A DNA stretch of 64,000 nucleotides. Origin: Phialocephala subalpina. Its lineage: Eukaryota; Ascomycota; Leotiomycetes; Helotiales; Mollisiaceae. Under the pieces are notes generated by a model, which saw nothing but the letters and a program-made list of their open reading frames with translations, had not been told where the DNA came from and did no database searches. Of the stretch, positions 45,871 to 58,353 are shown in pieces (the first letter of the stretch is position 1; every line of letters starts with the position of its first letter). The position numbers and the translations under genes were made by a program. The stretch lies in assembly GCA_900073065.1 (NCBI GenBank), contig FJOG01000023.1, positions 190,179 to 254,178 on the forward strand, in the 5' to 3' direction.

Positions 45871-48800
45871 ATGTCTCGACATCTTACTCTCGCTCTTTCG
45901 CTACTCTGCTTCCTCACACTCGCTTCTTCCATACACGTGGATCCTCGAGATCTCGACGCTCCTTTGCTAGATTGCTATGACTACATCATTGTACGGAAAC
46001 CCGCCTCTCTGTGCGAAAGAATGCTGACCTCCTTCAGGTTGGAGGTGGCGTTTCTGGTCTTGTTGTTGCTAACCGCCTTACTGAAAACCCTAATGGTAAG
46101 TGACATGCTCGTTCATAATGTAGCAGCTACTGACATCTCAAAGTGACGGTCTTGGTGCTTGAAGCTGGTCCGCTGTAAGTGGGCCTAAACATTATCCAGA
46201 CGATCGCTGATCGTCCCACAGTGACGCCAATGAGGACTTCATCATGTTCCCAATCGAAGATGGGTATGGCCTCGGGACAAAGTATGATTGGAATCTTTGG
46301 ACTGCCCCGCAGACATTTCTTGATGGTGCTGCACGGCCGTATGACATGGGACGAGGCGTTGGAGGTGGAAGTCTCATCAACGGGATGTGCTGTAAGTCGG
46401 TTGAGAACTCGCACTGCCCTTGGCTTCAATCCATTTCGACTGAGTCTTCGAAAAGTCTGCAACTACTCTTCTATCAACACACTCTTTCCCAAAGCTTGTG
46501 CTGATCCGACCAATACAGGGACTCGCGGTGGCAGCGCAGACTATGACGCCTGGAAGGCTCTTGGGAATGATGGCTGGGGCTGGAACGATCTACTTCCATA
46601 TTTCCAAAAGGCAAGTCGTCATATCTCCTCCCACTTGTCAATTCTAACATATTTCAGACCGAAAACTACACTGATAACGTCGATGCTGCGTTCAGTCGTG
46701 AACTGTACATTCAACCAAACGCCTCAACTCACGGCACAGAGGGCTACGTACATGTGGGCTACCCACGATACTTCTACAATCAATCTCGTAAGTTCTCCAG
46801 TTAACACCTGGATTAAGTGCTGAAGCTTTGCCAGAGCTTTTCCTCGATGGCCTGCAAGAACTGGGAATCCCGACTCTAACCGATCCGAACAATGGGACAG
46901 CTGCTGGTGGCATGCTCATCCCCAACTCCATCAACCCAGACAATCAAACGAGGTCGTATGCCCGTTTGGATTATTTTGACGGTTTCATCAATCGTCCGAA
47001 TCTTCATGTGACAACTCACCAACATGTTACTCGGGTTCTGATCAATGCACCCCACAATCTCAAATCAAGAGACTACCCTGCAGGGTTCTGGATCAGCGGC
47101 GTGGAGGTGAGTGGTCAATCTTACCTATTCGAGGATCATGCTGAGTATTTCCAGTTTGTTACTGATGGGAGCCTGACTCTCCACAATGTGTCATGTTCTC
47201 GGGAAGTCATTCTTGCTGCTGGGGCAGTGCATACCCCTCAGATCCTAGAGTTGTCTGGTATCGGCTCTGCAGAAATTCTCAATCAATTCGATATTCCCGT
47301 CATCATCAATCTTCCAGGAGTTGGCAACAACTTTCAAGATCATCCTTATCTTAGCGTTGTCTACTATTGTGAGCTCTTTGCTCCATGAATTTGACTTTTG
47401 CTAATGTTCAAAGATGATAACACAAGCTATATCAATATCAACACGATTGAAAATAGCCCAGTTCTAAGCAGTCAAGCTGAGCAGGAATATTACGCGAACA
47501 AGACTGGTGAGTGTTTCGCCAGATGAAGGATTGCATCTCTAATGCGGGCAGGGCCTTGGACCGCCGGAGCGATCAACACAGTCGCCTTTCCTTCACTCCC
47601 TTCAATCTCCCAAAACTGGACCAACATGATGGATGATGCATATAGCCAGAATTCCACCCAGTATCTTATCTCTGGACTTGATCGGACTATCATTGCAGGC
47701 TATGAGGCACAGACACTGATCTTGACGGCTCTGCTCAGTCGTACAGATGTTGGCGCCTACGAAATACTGAACGACAATGTTGGCCTCCTCGCTGTTGCTG
47801 CAATGCACCCGTTTTCTCGGGGAAGTGTTCACATTCAGTCGACCAATCCCTACCTGCAGCCCTTGATCGATCCTCGGTATTGTTCCAATCCACTGGATTG
47901 TCAAGTACTGGTTGAAGCTCTTCTTTTCAATAATCAGCTCGTAAACACGACGTCAATGAGCGTTCTGTGTCCTACGCCGTATTACCCCTTTCTCCAAGGC
48001 GCGACGAAAGAATCTTTGATTCCAGCAATCAATAGTGGAATTCGAACCGAGTTTCACGGCACAGGCTCAACCTCGATGCTGCCACTCAATCTTGGCGGGG
48101 TCGTTGATACACATCTCCGTGTCTATGGAACGAAGAACCTTCGAATAGTTGATGCAGGAATTCAACCTCTTGTGCCAGCTGCTCATCTTCAAGCTCCCGT
48201 TTATGCCGTGGCTGAAAAGGTCTGCACGCTCATCTCCTTATCTATACTTTGCTAACATCGCAAACAGGCAGCAGACATCATCAAGGCAGACAATTTGGGG
48301 TTGACTCCTAAAGGATGTGGTGCTAACTCTGGGTTTGCTGGCCAAGGTCCTGTGATAGCAAATCACTCCCTCAGCAGCTCGACCTCGATTTCAAGCTCAA
48401 CCCCATCTACGTTCCCCGAGTTTCTCGATCCAAGTGTCCTCTCCTCGATAGCTACAGCATCGCATTTTGTTTCTTCAACGCGAGCTCTGTCATTGGCCTC
48501 CGGTGCCAGCCTAGATCAGTTGCCTCCAACCGCATCGGTCAATCCTGACGCGATTATGAGTGCTGCTTCCATATTTCTGGCCGCATATAGCACCCTGACT
48601 TTGCCTTCGTTTTCGTCGCATGGAAACCTCCTGCCAGGGAGTAGCTCTGCATTTCCCCAGCTATCTTCACCAACAATTCCTGCATCTCTCAGTGTAGTTT
48701 TCGGTAACGCTGAATTGAGTTCCGGTCTGGCTTCGTTCAGCAGCAGTGCGGTCATAAATGTTGCTACCTTTCTCGGTCATGACCACAGTCTGATGACACC

Positions 48801-49047
48801 TCATAGTCCAAGCCCACCATCGATCTCATCAACACCTCGAGCACCCAGCATCACACCCTCAAAGATACAGTCCTCGACATCTTCGAGTCACGAACCAGAT
48901 TTGTCGCCGCCACCACTGGCTCCCACCTCCAGAATACCGGGCGCCTTTCAGCTAGGCCTACCGAACGTCGTTATGCCTGGATTTGTCACTGTCAAGTTGA
49001 TCGCGCGTGATGAGAACGAGGTCACTGAAACAGTCCGTTTGGGATAG
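45871..49047 (+). CDS. Secreted GMC oxidoreductase with long Ser/Thr-rich C-terminal extension
   Basis: Ten exons (45871-45990, 46038-46095, 46144-46174, 46222-46391, 46519-46610, 46658-46787, 46835-47368, 47414-47506, 47552-48219, 48268-49047) give 891 aa with exact phases. Signal peptide MSRHLTLALSLLCFLTLASS. The FAD dinucleotide motif is spelled across the first junction (DYIIVGGGVSGLVVANRL), then VLEAG, the GMC signature MGRGVGGGSLINGM, and the second signature GAVHTPQILELSGIG. The catalytic His is probably in EFHGTGSTSML, with a second in VPAAHLQAPVYAVAEKAA. Relatives are aryl-alcohol, glucose and choline-type oxidases; substrate unassigned. The GMC core ends near residue 640. The remaining roughly 250 residues are Ser/Thr/Pro-rich with no recognised domain or GPI signal. 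The fifth intron is GC-AG. Confidence 0.85.
46611..46657 (+). other. GC-AG intron in the GMC oxidoreductase
   Basis: Donor GCAAGTCG after the codons for YFQK, branch TTCTAAC, acceptor TTTCAG, 47 bp. A GT four bases downstream would shift frame and hit a stop five codons on. Confidence 0.78.
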
Positions 49048-51190
49048 TGAGATCGATGTCTAATTTCGAATCTTGGGAGTTCGCAGGTCATGTTAATCTT
49101 GATGTGGAGAATTTTGGTGTCGCACATGTGGCATTGTTTGATAAGCCAACTTTGGACGGACTCTATCTTTGTACTTCAAAAGATGTGTGCATCGTGCATT
49201 GATATTGGTAGTTTGAGCTTTCAAGTCATTCGATCGTTGCGGAGGACTCTTCATGTCTTGGTGCAAGTGGGTGTTCTTTGAACTTCACTTCTTACTCTTG
49301 GTTGCACCCAACACAACTGCTTCTAAACACCTTCTCCGATGCCAAAGAACGTTCTCATTTCAACAATGAACACGGTACTGATGTTCGAAGCCCTTTTGGT
49401 CAATTTGTTTCCCATGCCCTTTTTGGTGGTCATCATTTGACCAGAGATGCAGTTTGCAGCGAACGAGAATAGATCGGGAGCTTTGTGCTTCAAGATTCTT
49501 CTTATCCTCGAGGAAGGATTCACCCGAAAAGGATTTCAATTGAAGAATCTTCATTTCTTACGACTCTACGGCTATAAAGCCTGGTGCGAGATCTCAAGGC
49601 TGCAGGTAAAGAAAGTTGAAATCGTTCGCCAGCATGTCGCTTGTAATGGTCTTCAAGAGCGGGCAGGTGGCGGTTACGACACGAATCCTCGATATGTACG
49701 AGAATAAGACTACGAAGCGGAGTCGAAGAGCATTAGTGTGACCTCCTTGCCCACGCCTACTCCTCCAAGAGTGTCTCCATCGTCGGTGCTCGTCATTGAA
49801 GGCGCATGGTGTTGACAAGTTAATAGTTATTGGTAAGTGCTTCACTACTGTGAAATACATCAGACGATATTCGTCGCAAGTTTCAACTGTCCTCGTGTGC
49901 TCAATAATTCGATGAGTGTCAGGTATTGTCAAGTTTCTCTCTGCTGTCAAGCATATTAGACAGTATTGGGATGATTTCATATTCATCTCTAGCAAGGCAT
50001 TGACGTCTAGATGGGAGTCCCTTCTAGTTCCCGGAGGGGCGGTTCTCAGCGATTGGAGCACTCTCCACAAAATTAGACTCTCAAGAAGACTCGTCTGTCA
50101 GCTTCCAAGACAGCGTCGGGGTTGTTCAACACTTCTAGATGTTCAGTATCTTTTACTTTTATATTTTGAGATTCTTGGTTGTGTTCTCTTTGACTTCTAT
50201 GAGGGGTTACATGGATTCACCCAGGTCTTGAAAGCAAATATTAACTCATACTCGGTCGAGGGCCTTGCAATGACTCCAATTATCACGGTAAGTGGATTTT
50301 GAGGCCTCGGAGGCAAAATATAAGAGGAGATTGAGCCTGCCGCATACAGAGCATAACACGATGAGGCCCTTCAAAACGACTACGCGATTCTTGTACATTT
50401 GGCCAAAGATGATCTGCTCTTCATATGACATCCGCGATTGTTATGGTTACTCCCGTCCAGGCTTTCAAAAGGGTGGCAACAACTTGGACTGGCCTGTGTA
50501 TGGAAGGTCTTGTATCCGAGATCTCTGGTACACCTGACAACAGTGAGCTTCGTAAATTAGAATCTTGGGATGAAGACTGGTACTTAACAGCAATCACAGT
50601 CCCATACATTCCATGTTGACGCTTTGTCTTGAGCAATAAAATCAAAACACAAGGGAAGTGAAAAAGATGAGATGAAGCCAGTGATGATCGTCGTTCCCCA
50701 CACGGAGCTTGAGCTAAATTTCAACTCAATCCGAAGAGACTCAAGGCTAAACAAAGGAATACCCGCTTGTCCAAGAATGAAGAAGACATTTTGGGAAAAC
50801 CAGAAAGAAATTGGGAAGCATCAAGGAAGGCATTCACATGCCACATAGCAGTCACGTGTTACCTCCTTTTAAACTTAGGTACCTCCCGTTGCAAGCGGAA
50901 AGCTATTCTCCCCAATACTAAGGTTTGATTACTTCTCACAGTAACATTTAAATGCGTAGAACATTGGAAAAGGTTGGTGTTGTACTCTGTGTTTAATCCT
51001 TGCTCAGGAGTAGTCTTCAATGGTTCGATGTGAGCCTCGGCCCAGTATTTCTTTGCCACAGCTTCCTCCGCATTCTACTCCACAACAACACATGCACACG
51101 ACGACCAACATCAACGACTTTACGACTTGCGATACCATTTTGTACATTATTGCGACATCCAATACCTCGAATCCCGAGTAGCAGATCGAT
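49048..51190. other. 2.1-kb region without a supportable gene
   Basis: Frames of 60-160 codons occur on both strands but none shows a domain or coherent splice pattern. The 3' flank of the GMC gene and the promoter of the Lon gene lie here. Confidence 0.45.
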
Positions 51191-54100
51191 ATGGCGCCTA
51201 TCAAGGCCGCAACTCTCCCTGTCATACCTCTAGCAAAGGATACCGTGAGTCGACTTCTGAGCCATACTTCCTCTTCTGGATTCTGAATGAGTTCTGCTCG
51301 CTGCAGTCCCAAATTCAGGCATTTGATTCCCGAATAACTCCCGATGTCTCTCAAAGAAGTAAGCTAACTCGAAGATGTTGCCCTCAAGGTCCTCCTCCCT
51401 GGTATTGTACTCAGGATACCAGTTGCAGGCAATCGGCCAGATATTCCGGCCTTGCTTTCGAATGTATACAGCCAAGCAGCGTCGAAGCCCCGTAACGAAA
51501 GGCTTGATAATGTCAACATTGCTTGTGTTCCGCTGAACTCGCCATTGTTGACTCAGAGTGGGCGGAAGATGATTGAGGGGGACGAGAAGAATCCGATACC
51601 CAAAGAACGTTTAGACATAAATCCATCCCAAGCGACGAAAGATGACTTGTTTGGATATGGCACGGCTGCGAAGATAACTGGCGTGGAGGGCCGGGGGACC
51701 GGAGAGTTTGCTCTGTTGGTGGAAGGTGTAGCTAGGGTTCGGATAGACCATATCACGCAGGACCGGCCGTTCTTTGGTGCAGAAGTCACATACGAATATG
51801 ATGATGGTGAGCGGACCTTTTCACTGAATCTGCCGATGACTGTGCTAATGTGCCTCAGCTATAAGCGCCGAAGACGTTGCTATGCAAGGCCTCTTCTCGC
51901 ATCTCAAGCAACTGTCCCGCGAACTTCTGATTTACCTTCGATTGTCCTCCCTACTTCCTCGCTCTGGATCCGCGGCTCTATCCCCAGTTCTCGCACGCCG
52001 TCTCGAGTTGTTCATAACAAGGAAATCACTGCAAGACGCTGGGGTTCTTGCGGATTTCATGGCCAACATTGTGAATAGTTCCTTTGAGGAGAAGCTACAG
52101 GTCCTGGCTGCTTTGGATGTCAAGGAAAGGATGGAGAAGGCTATCGAATTACTCCAGCGGCAGGTTGGGGACATCAAGAGCAATGTTAAGATTACCTCGA
52201 TTTCCAGCACTATCCCGAACAACATCGATCTAGACCAGATGAATCGGATTAATAATCAGCGAACGAGAAGAACTGGAATGGCATTACCGCCAGGAATGGC
52301 TAGCATGGGAGGCCCAGAAGATGAGAATGAGCCCAATGATATGGACGAGTTAAAGAAGAAGATCGATTCGGCGAAGATGCCCCCTGAGGCTGCCAAAGTC
52401 GCTGACCGAGAACTGAAGAGGCTCAAGAAAATGTCCCCGGCTCAAGCAGAATATCAAGTCACAAGGAATTATCTTGAGAACTTGGCAGAAATCCCATGGT
52501 CTGCCCAGACGGAAGATCGATTGGGTGCCGACACATTACCGCGAGCTCGAAAGCAGCTGGATGATGATCACTATGGGCTTGAAAAGGTCAAGAAGCGCTT
52601 ACTTGAGTACTTGGCTGTTTTGAAGCTCAAGCAGTCTATCAATGAGGATGTGAATGCTCAGATCACGAAGGCAGAGGAGGAAAAGGCGGAAGAGAAACTC
52701 GAAATTCTCAAGAGTAAGCGGATGATTGACAAATCGCCAATTCTTCTCTTGGTTGGTCCTCCTGGAGTCGGCAAGACAAGTTTAGCGAAGTCTGTAGCGA
52801 CAGCACTTGGGCGCAAGTTCCACCGAATTTCTTTGGGCGGTGTTCGAGATGAAGCTGAGATCAGAGGTCATCGGAGAACATACGTTGCAGCGATGCCAGG
52901 TCTTATTGTGCAAGGCTTGAAGAAAGTGGGAGTCTGCAATCCAGTCTTTCTCCTTGACGAGATTGACAAAGTCGGGTAAGTCACATTACGGACATTTTCC
53001 ATGAAAATTGCCAGCTAATTGTTCCAAAGCACCACGAACTTCAACGGTGACCCCTCAGCGGCAATGCTAGAAGTTCTCGATCCTGAGCAAAACCACACAT
53101 TCACGGACCACTATGTCAACATCCCAATTGATCTCAGCAAAGTCCTATTCATCGCCACGGCCAACAGTCTGGATACGATACCTCCTCCACTTCTGGACCG
53201 AATGGAAACAATCAACCTGTCAGGATACACTACCCTCGAAAAACGACATATCGCGTTGCAGCATTTGATCCCAAAGCAAATTCGGACAAGTAAGTCCCGT
53301 CCGGCACTGCCGTATTTTACTCCTCACTAACGCTGTGTAGACGGGCTCGGAGACGGACAGGTAGAGTTCAACCAAGATGTTGTGTCCAAAATTATCGAGT
53401 CCTATACTCGCGAATCAGGTGTTCGCAACCTTGAGCGCGAAATCGGATCTGTCTGCCGTGCTAAAGCGGTGGAATATGCTGAAGCAAAGGATTCCGGACA
53501 CGAGGGTAAAGTTGAATTTTCCTACCTTAAGGCTTGCTAACATGTTGAACAGAGAACTACAAACCTCAGCTGTCAGTGCAAGACATTGAAGACATCCTCG
53601 GAATTGAGAAGTACGACGAAGAAATTGCCGAGAAAACAAGGTATTTATCCGAATAACCCTGCCCCTTCCTCCCGGCGTTGTACCTCCAAGCCACGGGGAA
53701 CTGCGTGCGATGCAAGATAGGAGATACAAAAATCTCCGATTTATATTAATTTTGAAGAGAGGATGGCTGACACTTTACACAGTCGCCCAGGCATCGTGAC
53801 TGGTCTCGTGGCCTATTCGTCAGGTGGGAACGGGAGCATACTTTTCATCGAAGTTGCCGACATGCCTGGTAGCGGAAGCGTGCAGCTCACAGGCAAGCTG
53901 GGAGACGTGCTCAAGGAGAGTGTCGAGGTTGCACTAAGTTGGGTCAAAGCACATGCGTACGAACTTGGCCTGACAGCTGATCCCACCGAAAACATCATGA
54001 AGAATCGGAGCATCCACGTTCACTGCCCGTCGGGTGCGATACCAAAGGTACGTTGGAGTTTTCAAAGTACCACACAGTCCGCTGACTCTTGTAGGATGGT

Positions 54101-54590
54101 CCATCTGCTGGCATGGCACACACGATTGCACTGATTTCTTTGTTCTCTGGCAAGGCTGTACCTCCCACTATGGCCATGACAGTAAGTGACATTCTCTGAA
54201 TACCCTAGAATTCAATGCTGATACAAGCTAGGGTGAGATATCACTCCGAGGTCGTGTTACAGCCGTCGGAGGGATCAAGGAAAAGCTTATTGGTGCTCTC
54301 CGCGCGGGCGTCAAGACCGTCTTGCTTCCCGCACAAAATAGGAAGGAGTAAGTCACAACGTTCCTGTCGTTTTTCAAATTCCCACTAACATCAATCCAGC
54401 GTTAAAGACTTGCCTCAAGAGGTCAAGGATGGACTAGAGATTATCCACGTCAGGTATGTAGTGATTGTCCAGTCAATTTGAACTCAACTGAAAGTTTGGC
54501 AGACATATTTGGGAAGCAATGCGCCACGTCTGGCCTGAAGCACATTGGCCTGGCGAGCAGAACTTTGCTGGTATTGAGAGTCAGTTGTAG
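51191..54590 (+). CDS. Lon protease homolog, peroxisomal type
   Basis: Eleven exons (51191-51244, 51389-51806, 51859-52975, 53030-53289, 53341-53505, 53553-53640, 53783-54047, 54095-54181, 54232-54347, 54400-54453, 54503-54590) give 903 aa, all phases consistent. The N-terminal LAN substrate domain starts [20 protein letters not shown]. The AAA+ module has Walker [14 protein letters not shown], sensor text [19 protein letters not shown] and Walker [10 protein letters not shown]. The protease domain carries the Ser-Lys dyad: Ser in [11 protein letters not shown] and Lys in [14 protein letters not shown]. There is no mitochondrial presequence and the protein ends ESQL; SQL is a plausible variant PTS1, so it is assigned to the peroxisomal Lon2/Pln branch, which removes damaged matrix proteins. 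The first intron (144 bp) and the sixth (142 bp) are longer than the others. Confidence 0.93.
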
Positions 54591-56220
54591 ACAAGCTTCT
54601 CAAGCCCCGTTACTACAATTCTCTTGCACATTAATTGTGTTGTTATTCCCCTCTCTTTTTATATCATTGGTTCTCGGGTTGGTTCGGCGCTGCACAGCGA
54701 AGCGAGGATTTAGGAAGGTTCTACTACGCCACGGTCGAGAGAATGAATACGGCATCATAATGGGAACGGTTGATCATATCTAGTGATGAGTGGTACGAAT
54801 GTATATTCCGACACACTTTTAGGTGATGTTGCGTTCATCTACTCTTGCTTTTGCTTGCTTCTGAGTTCGAAACACGTTTCTCGTTGTATATCTGCCGGCA
54901 CTCCCTAGTGGGATGCAACTTCTCCATCTTGTCGTATACCATCAAATCAGGAAGGATCACTTCCTAGGAGGAAGCGAAGCGGGGACCCAAGGAAGGAGAG
55001 ATCACCGTTATGCTTCAGGAAGCACAGCAGGAGCATTGTACCGCACTTCCCATCCTAGCTTCTTGTTTCCCATTTGTTTTCACCTTCAAAGCTTCGGGGA
55101 GACGTGCGAATGAAGGACCGAGAGGATGACTTGCAGAACACACATGAGAACGCGACTCACGAATTAAGCCTTTGCGCTGGGTTGAGCGCCTGTTCACTTA
55201 AAACATATCTAGTCAGACATGTCGTTCAAGCTACGTTAATCGAAGATTTGCAAGGGCAGAACCATAAGGTAACCCAGCTGCGAGTAACTTATCTGAATAG
55301 GTTGAAGAGTGAGAACTAAATATCATGCTTATAGCCTTAGCGTTGGATATACCAACTTTCGGAACATGGAAAGTAGCGAAGAATGTCAGAGACGGAGAGA
55401 CGGAGATCACCGTTTCGTGGAAGAGGAAGTGGTACAGCCGTATCAACCTCTCCGAATGGGAATGCACTCGGGAGGAAACATGTTCAAAACGTGACGGGAT
55501 TGACCAAACGCGACGAGAGAGCATAAAGGGAAAGGCACGAAACGAGGTGGAGGAAGGCCCGAAGGGAATGCAAGTCACGGTGTACAACATATCGGGTATA
55601 CCGATAGAGCGGTCTAGGGCTGATGTTGGGGAACTGTCTGGGGGTCGGGATGGCTTCTGGTTTGTAGATTTTGGTATGGAGAAGATATCTAGAGCATGCG
55701 AGTTTCCAAGGTGAGAGCAAGAGACCGAGACCGAGACCGAGACTTGCATTCAGCCTCAACAAGCAAGTTCTATTCGAGCTGCTTGCACACGACACGGAGA
55801 AATCTAGCATCCGTCCATTCACGAGCCCTCAACCCCTCCCAAGCTCGGAACGAAGCGAAACGGTCATACGGTCACACTACATACGCATATGCAAGCCTCA
55901 TGCACCTCATCCTCCCTGCCTCTGCTCGTGTCCGGCATCCTTGCCCTGATTTCGAGGTCAGGCTCGGAAGCAAGCGGATCGACATGTTATTATGAATGGT
56001 CATCCTGGTCACGCCGTCATATCCTGCACGTAACCGCATCAGCGCTAGGAAAAATTCATCACGTGTGGTTTCTCCTTGGTGCAACTTGAAGTTCCACGTT
56101 GAGAGGAATGATTGGGGAGAAGAAAATGGCAAAAGCGAGAAAAGTACAGAAGGTAGCTAGGGCTGAGTGGCGAGCATGAAAAGGCCGGGGAGGCTTGCTT
56201 AAGTGAGTGGTACAAGGTAG
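54591..56220. other. Gene-poor flank downstream of Lon
   Basis: No recognised gene. A 129-codon plus frame (55325-55714) has no known domain. An inverted repeat CTTCCT-AGG-AGGAAG lies near 54960-54974. Confidence 0.45.
55721..55743 (+). repeat. GAGACC hexanucleotide microsatellite
   Basis: Nearly four tandem copies of GAGACC. Confidence 0.8.
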
Positions 56221-56234
56221 CGGGATCGGAGTGT

Positions 56235-56850
56235 TCGAGGGAGATCTGCATGCATACTCGGAAAGGCACCTGTTGCAGCAACAGGGGAGTTTCTTGCTTT
56301 ACAGTCAAAAACTTTGCATTTGGTATGAACCATATTGGTGAGAGTGGTTCATGCATGCATTGTGCCGTTTGGCTTTCGGCCTGGAGAACTTCTGCATACA
56401 TTCGTATCGAAAAGCTCATGGAGTTCTGCATGCAAATTCGGGAGAGAAGGCATGTGATGTTTTCGCTGCAGATGGAAACGCTTTCTTTGTGTTTTTAAAA
56501 ATTGAATGTTCCGGTCTTGGGACGAACGGTATAGGCGGGAATGGTTCATGCAATGTACAATGCCATTTGACTCGCGGCTAATGCAGCAGTTCCTTCCTTC
56601 CCTTGCAAATGAACGGCAATGCTTGTCATAATGCACATGAATGAGAGGGGGCACTTTCACTTTGCAAGTTCAGAGTGAACTTGGGATGAACTGTATAGCA
56701 GAGAATAGTTCATGCTTACAATTTGCCGTCAGACTCTCTCGACTAAGAAGCTGCAGAAACTTCTGCATGTATGTTCCACTTCTGTTCCTTGCCTGCATTG
56801 CATGCGAGAATGCCTGTTGTCAACTGCAGGGACGAGTGGGGTATATTGGC
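56235..56850 (+). repeat. Degenerate long-unit repeat array with conserved TGAAC hairpin
   Basis: Three units start GGTATGAACC (56322), GGACGAACGG (56520) and GGATGAACTG (56684), each followed 20 bases later by GTTCATGC and then TTGTGCC / ACAATGCC / ATTTGCC. Outer parts of the unit also recur: CTGCATGCATACTCGG (56245), CTGCATACATTCG (56392), CTGCATGCAAATTCGG (56427), CTGCATGTATGTTCC (56763), and CCTGTTG with a following inverted or near-inverted arm (56269-56285, 56812). In units 1 and 3 the hairpin is TGAACC/GGTTCA and TGAACT/AGTTCA, each with a 14-base loop. The middle unit keeps the inner four pairs only. Non-coding as far as can be seen. Confidence 0.55.
56269..56285 (+). other. Perfect 7-bp hairpin with 3-base loop
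   Basis: CCTGTTG, CAG, CAACAGG. It sits at the left end of the 56-kb repeat array. A partly degraded version (CCTGTTG, TCAACTG, CAGG) occurs at about 56812-56829. Confidence 0.5.
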
Positions 56851-57485
56851 AATAATGTTTTCCTTCGCAGCAAGAAAGCATCTGTTGAGAGTGTTGTAAA
56901 TCGATGAGAAAAGAATGTATTTCGGGCAAGAATGAGGATCCTTTGCGAGAGCCGCAAAAAGATTTCATTTCAAGAAAACACGCTTTGAAAAAATTCGGAC
57001 TGACAAATCCGAGTTTGAGAAACATGGCAGGCGCATGGCATATTGGGAAGGTCACACTTACAGTTGCTGATGTTTTGGTCTCCCAACGCGTGCCTTCTTC
57101 CCAACCTGGTTTCGTAATCGCAACACTGTGGTACTAACAAGTTCAATTCTAGATAGTAATAGTTGGGATATAAGACAAAAACATAGCAGACAGCATGCGG
57201 AGTAATGCAAGCCAACTTCAGCTTCGGAATTTCAATATCTCGCTACACCGTCCGTCGTTGTCGCACAAGCTGTAACCTTACTGAAACAAGCGAAAGTGAA
57301 CGCCTCCCAATGTCTTGTGCTCCATTGGACATCGATTAATCCCTATCACGCAATTCAAGTCATCGACTCACTATATTGCCTCACGGTCTCGATTCTCTAC
57401 CCAACTTGGAGATGCAGATTGGAAATCGCAATTTTTTTTGGTTTGGGCATTTACGACAGCTTCCTGAGACGGGATAGTTTCATAG
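56851..57485. other. Intergenic region without a gene
   Basis: No coding frame with recognisable content. Confidence 0.4.
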
Positions 57486-57866
57486 TACGCACTCATCCTC
57501 CGAAGCAAAAGCAATCATGAATTTCAGAAATACACCATTTGGGATCAAAGCCAAGCTCAAGATTACCATTCCTCGGAGAAACAGAAAACTTCAGATCTCC
57601 CATCTTTTATTTCCGATTCGGATGATAGGAAGGGGCGAGGCGGAGTACCTCCGGATGTCTTACTTCTTTCTTTGTCTCACTTCTTTCTCCGAGCTGGAGA
57701 TTTTTCGCTCGGTGCCGAAGAGGTGCATGATGACGCTTCGAGACATGTTGATCACGAAAGTGCGGCCATTGTTTTCTTTTTCGATCAGAGACAGGATCGA
57801 CGATCTTGTCTCGAACGTTGGGGTCGAGCCGTGCGTGATATTGCTTTTTCGTTCTTTCGTCGATGA
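57486..57866 (+). other. Possible exon or gene fragment, unknown function
   Basis: The frame from 57486 to the TGA at 57864-57866 reads like coding sequence: hydrophilic with varied composition (DYHSSEKQKTSDLPSFISDS, then HFFLRAGDFSLGAEEVHDD and DQRQDRRSCLERWGRAVRD). There is no start codon near its beginning in frame and no recognised domain. It could be the terminal exon of an unannotated gene or a remnant. Confidence 0.25.
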
Positions 57867-58353
57867 TTGATTTGGGACTTTGTCTTAAGAATCAGGAGAT
57901 CTTCGGCTACTTTTGGGATTGAGAGACAAGATGTTGCCTCTTTGGATGAACATGGGAATCGTACGACAGTAAAGTTTGAGACTTGATTGAGGCAAGTGAG
58001 GCCTTTGGGTAAAAGTCAGTTCGAAATGAGCGGAGTGACGCACATTGTCTCGGGGTGGAATCATGAAGTTGTCACGAATCGGGCACATATTGGTGTAACA
58101 TTTGTCACCATGGGTTTTTACTTTTTAGGCATGGACATCTCAACTTGAGAATTGTGACTTTCCCGCTTAAAGTCTATATGTGCGAAGGTCTTGGAATGGA
58201 AATTGCTTCAATGGCCTCAGCTGGCCATGACATGATGACAGAAACATTCCTTTTGAGGATCTGCAGTAACGGATGTTTTCTCGGACGATTTCAGCACCTT
58301 GGTCTGTCGGAAAAGCCGATGCAATTCCTCGATGTGTAATATCTTCTTGCTAG
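57867..58353. other. Region between two possible exons
   Basis: No defensible gene; CTTGCTAG at 58346-58353 could be a splice acceptor. Confidence 0.35.

Noticed and set aside
49339..49440. Short hydrophobic peptide frame (MPKNVLISTMNTVLMFEALL and onward)
   Set aside because: Only 33 codons, no context or homology; random frames of this size are common.
49594..50070. 158-codon minus frame
   Set aside because: No domain or splice context; composition is not convincing.
55325..55714. 129-codon plus frame
   Set aside because: Starts with ATG but has no recognised family, ends near a microsatellite and has overlapping frames of similar length.
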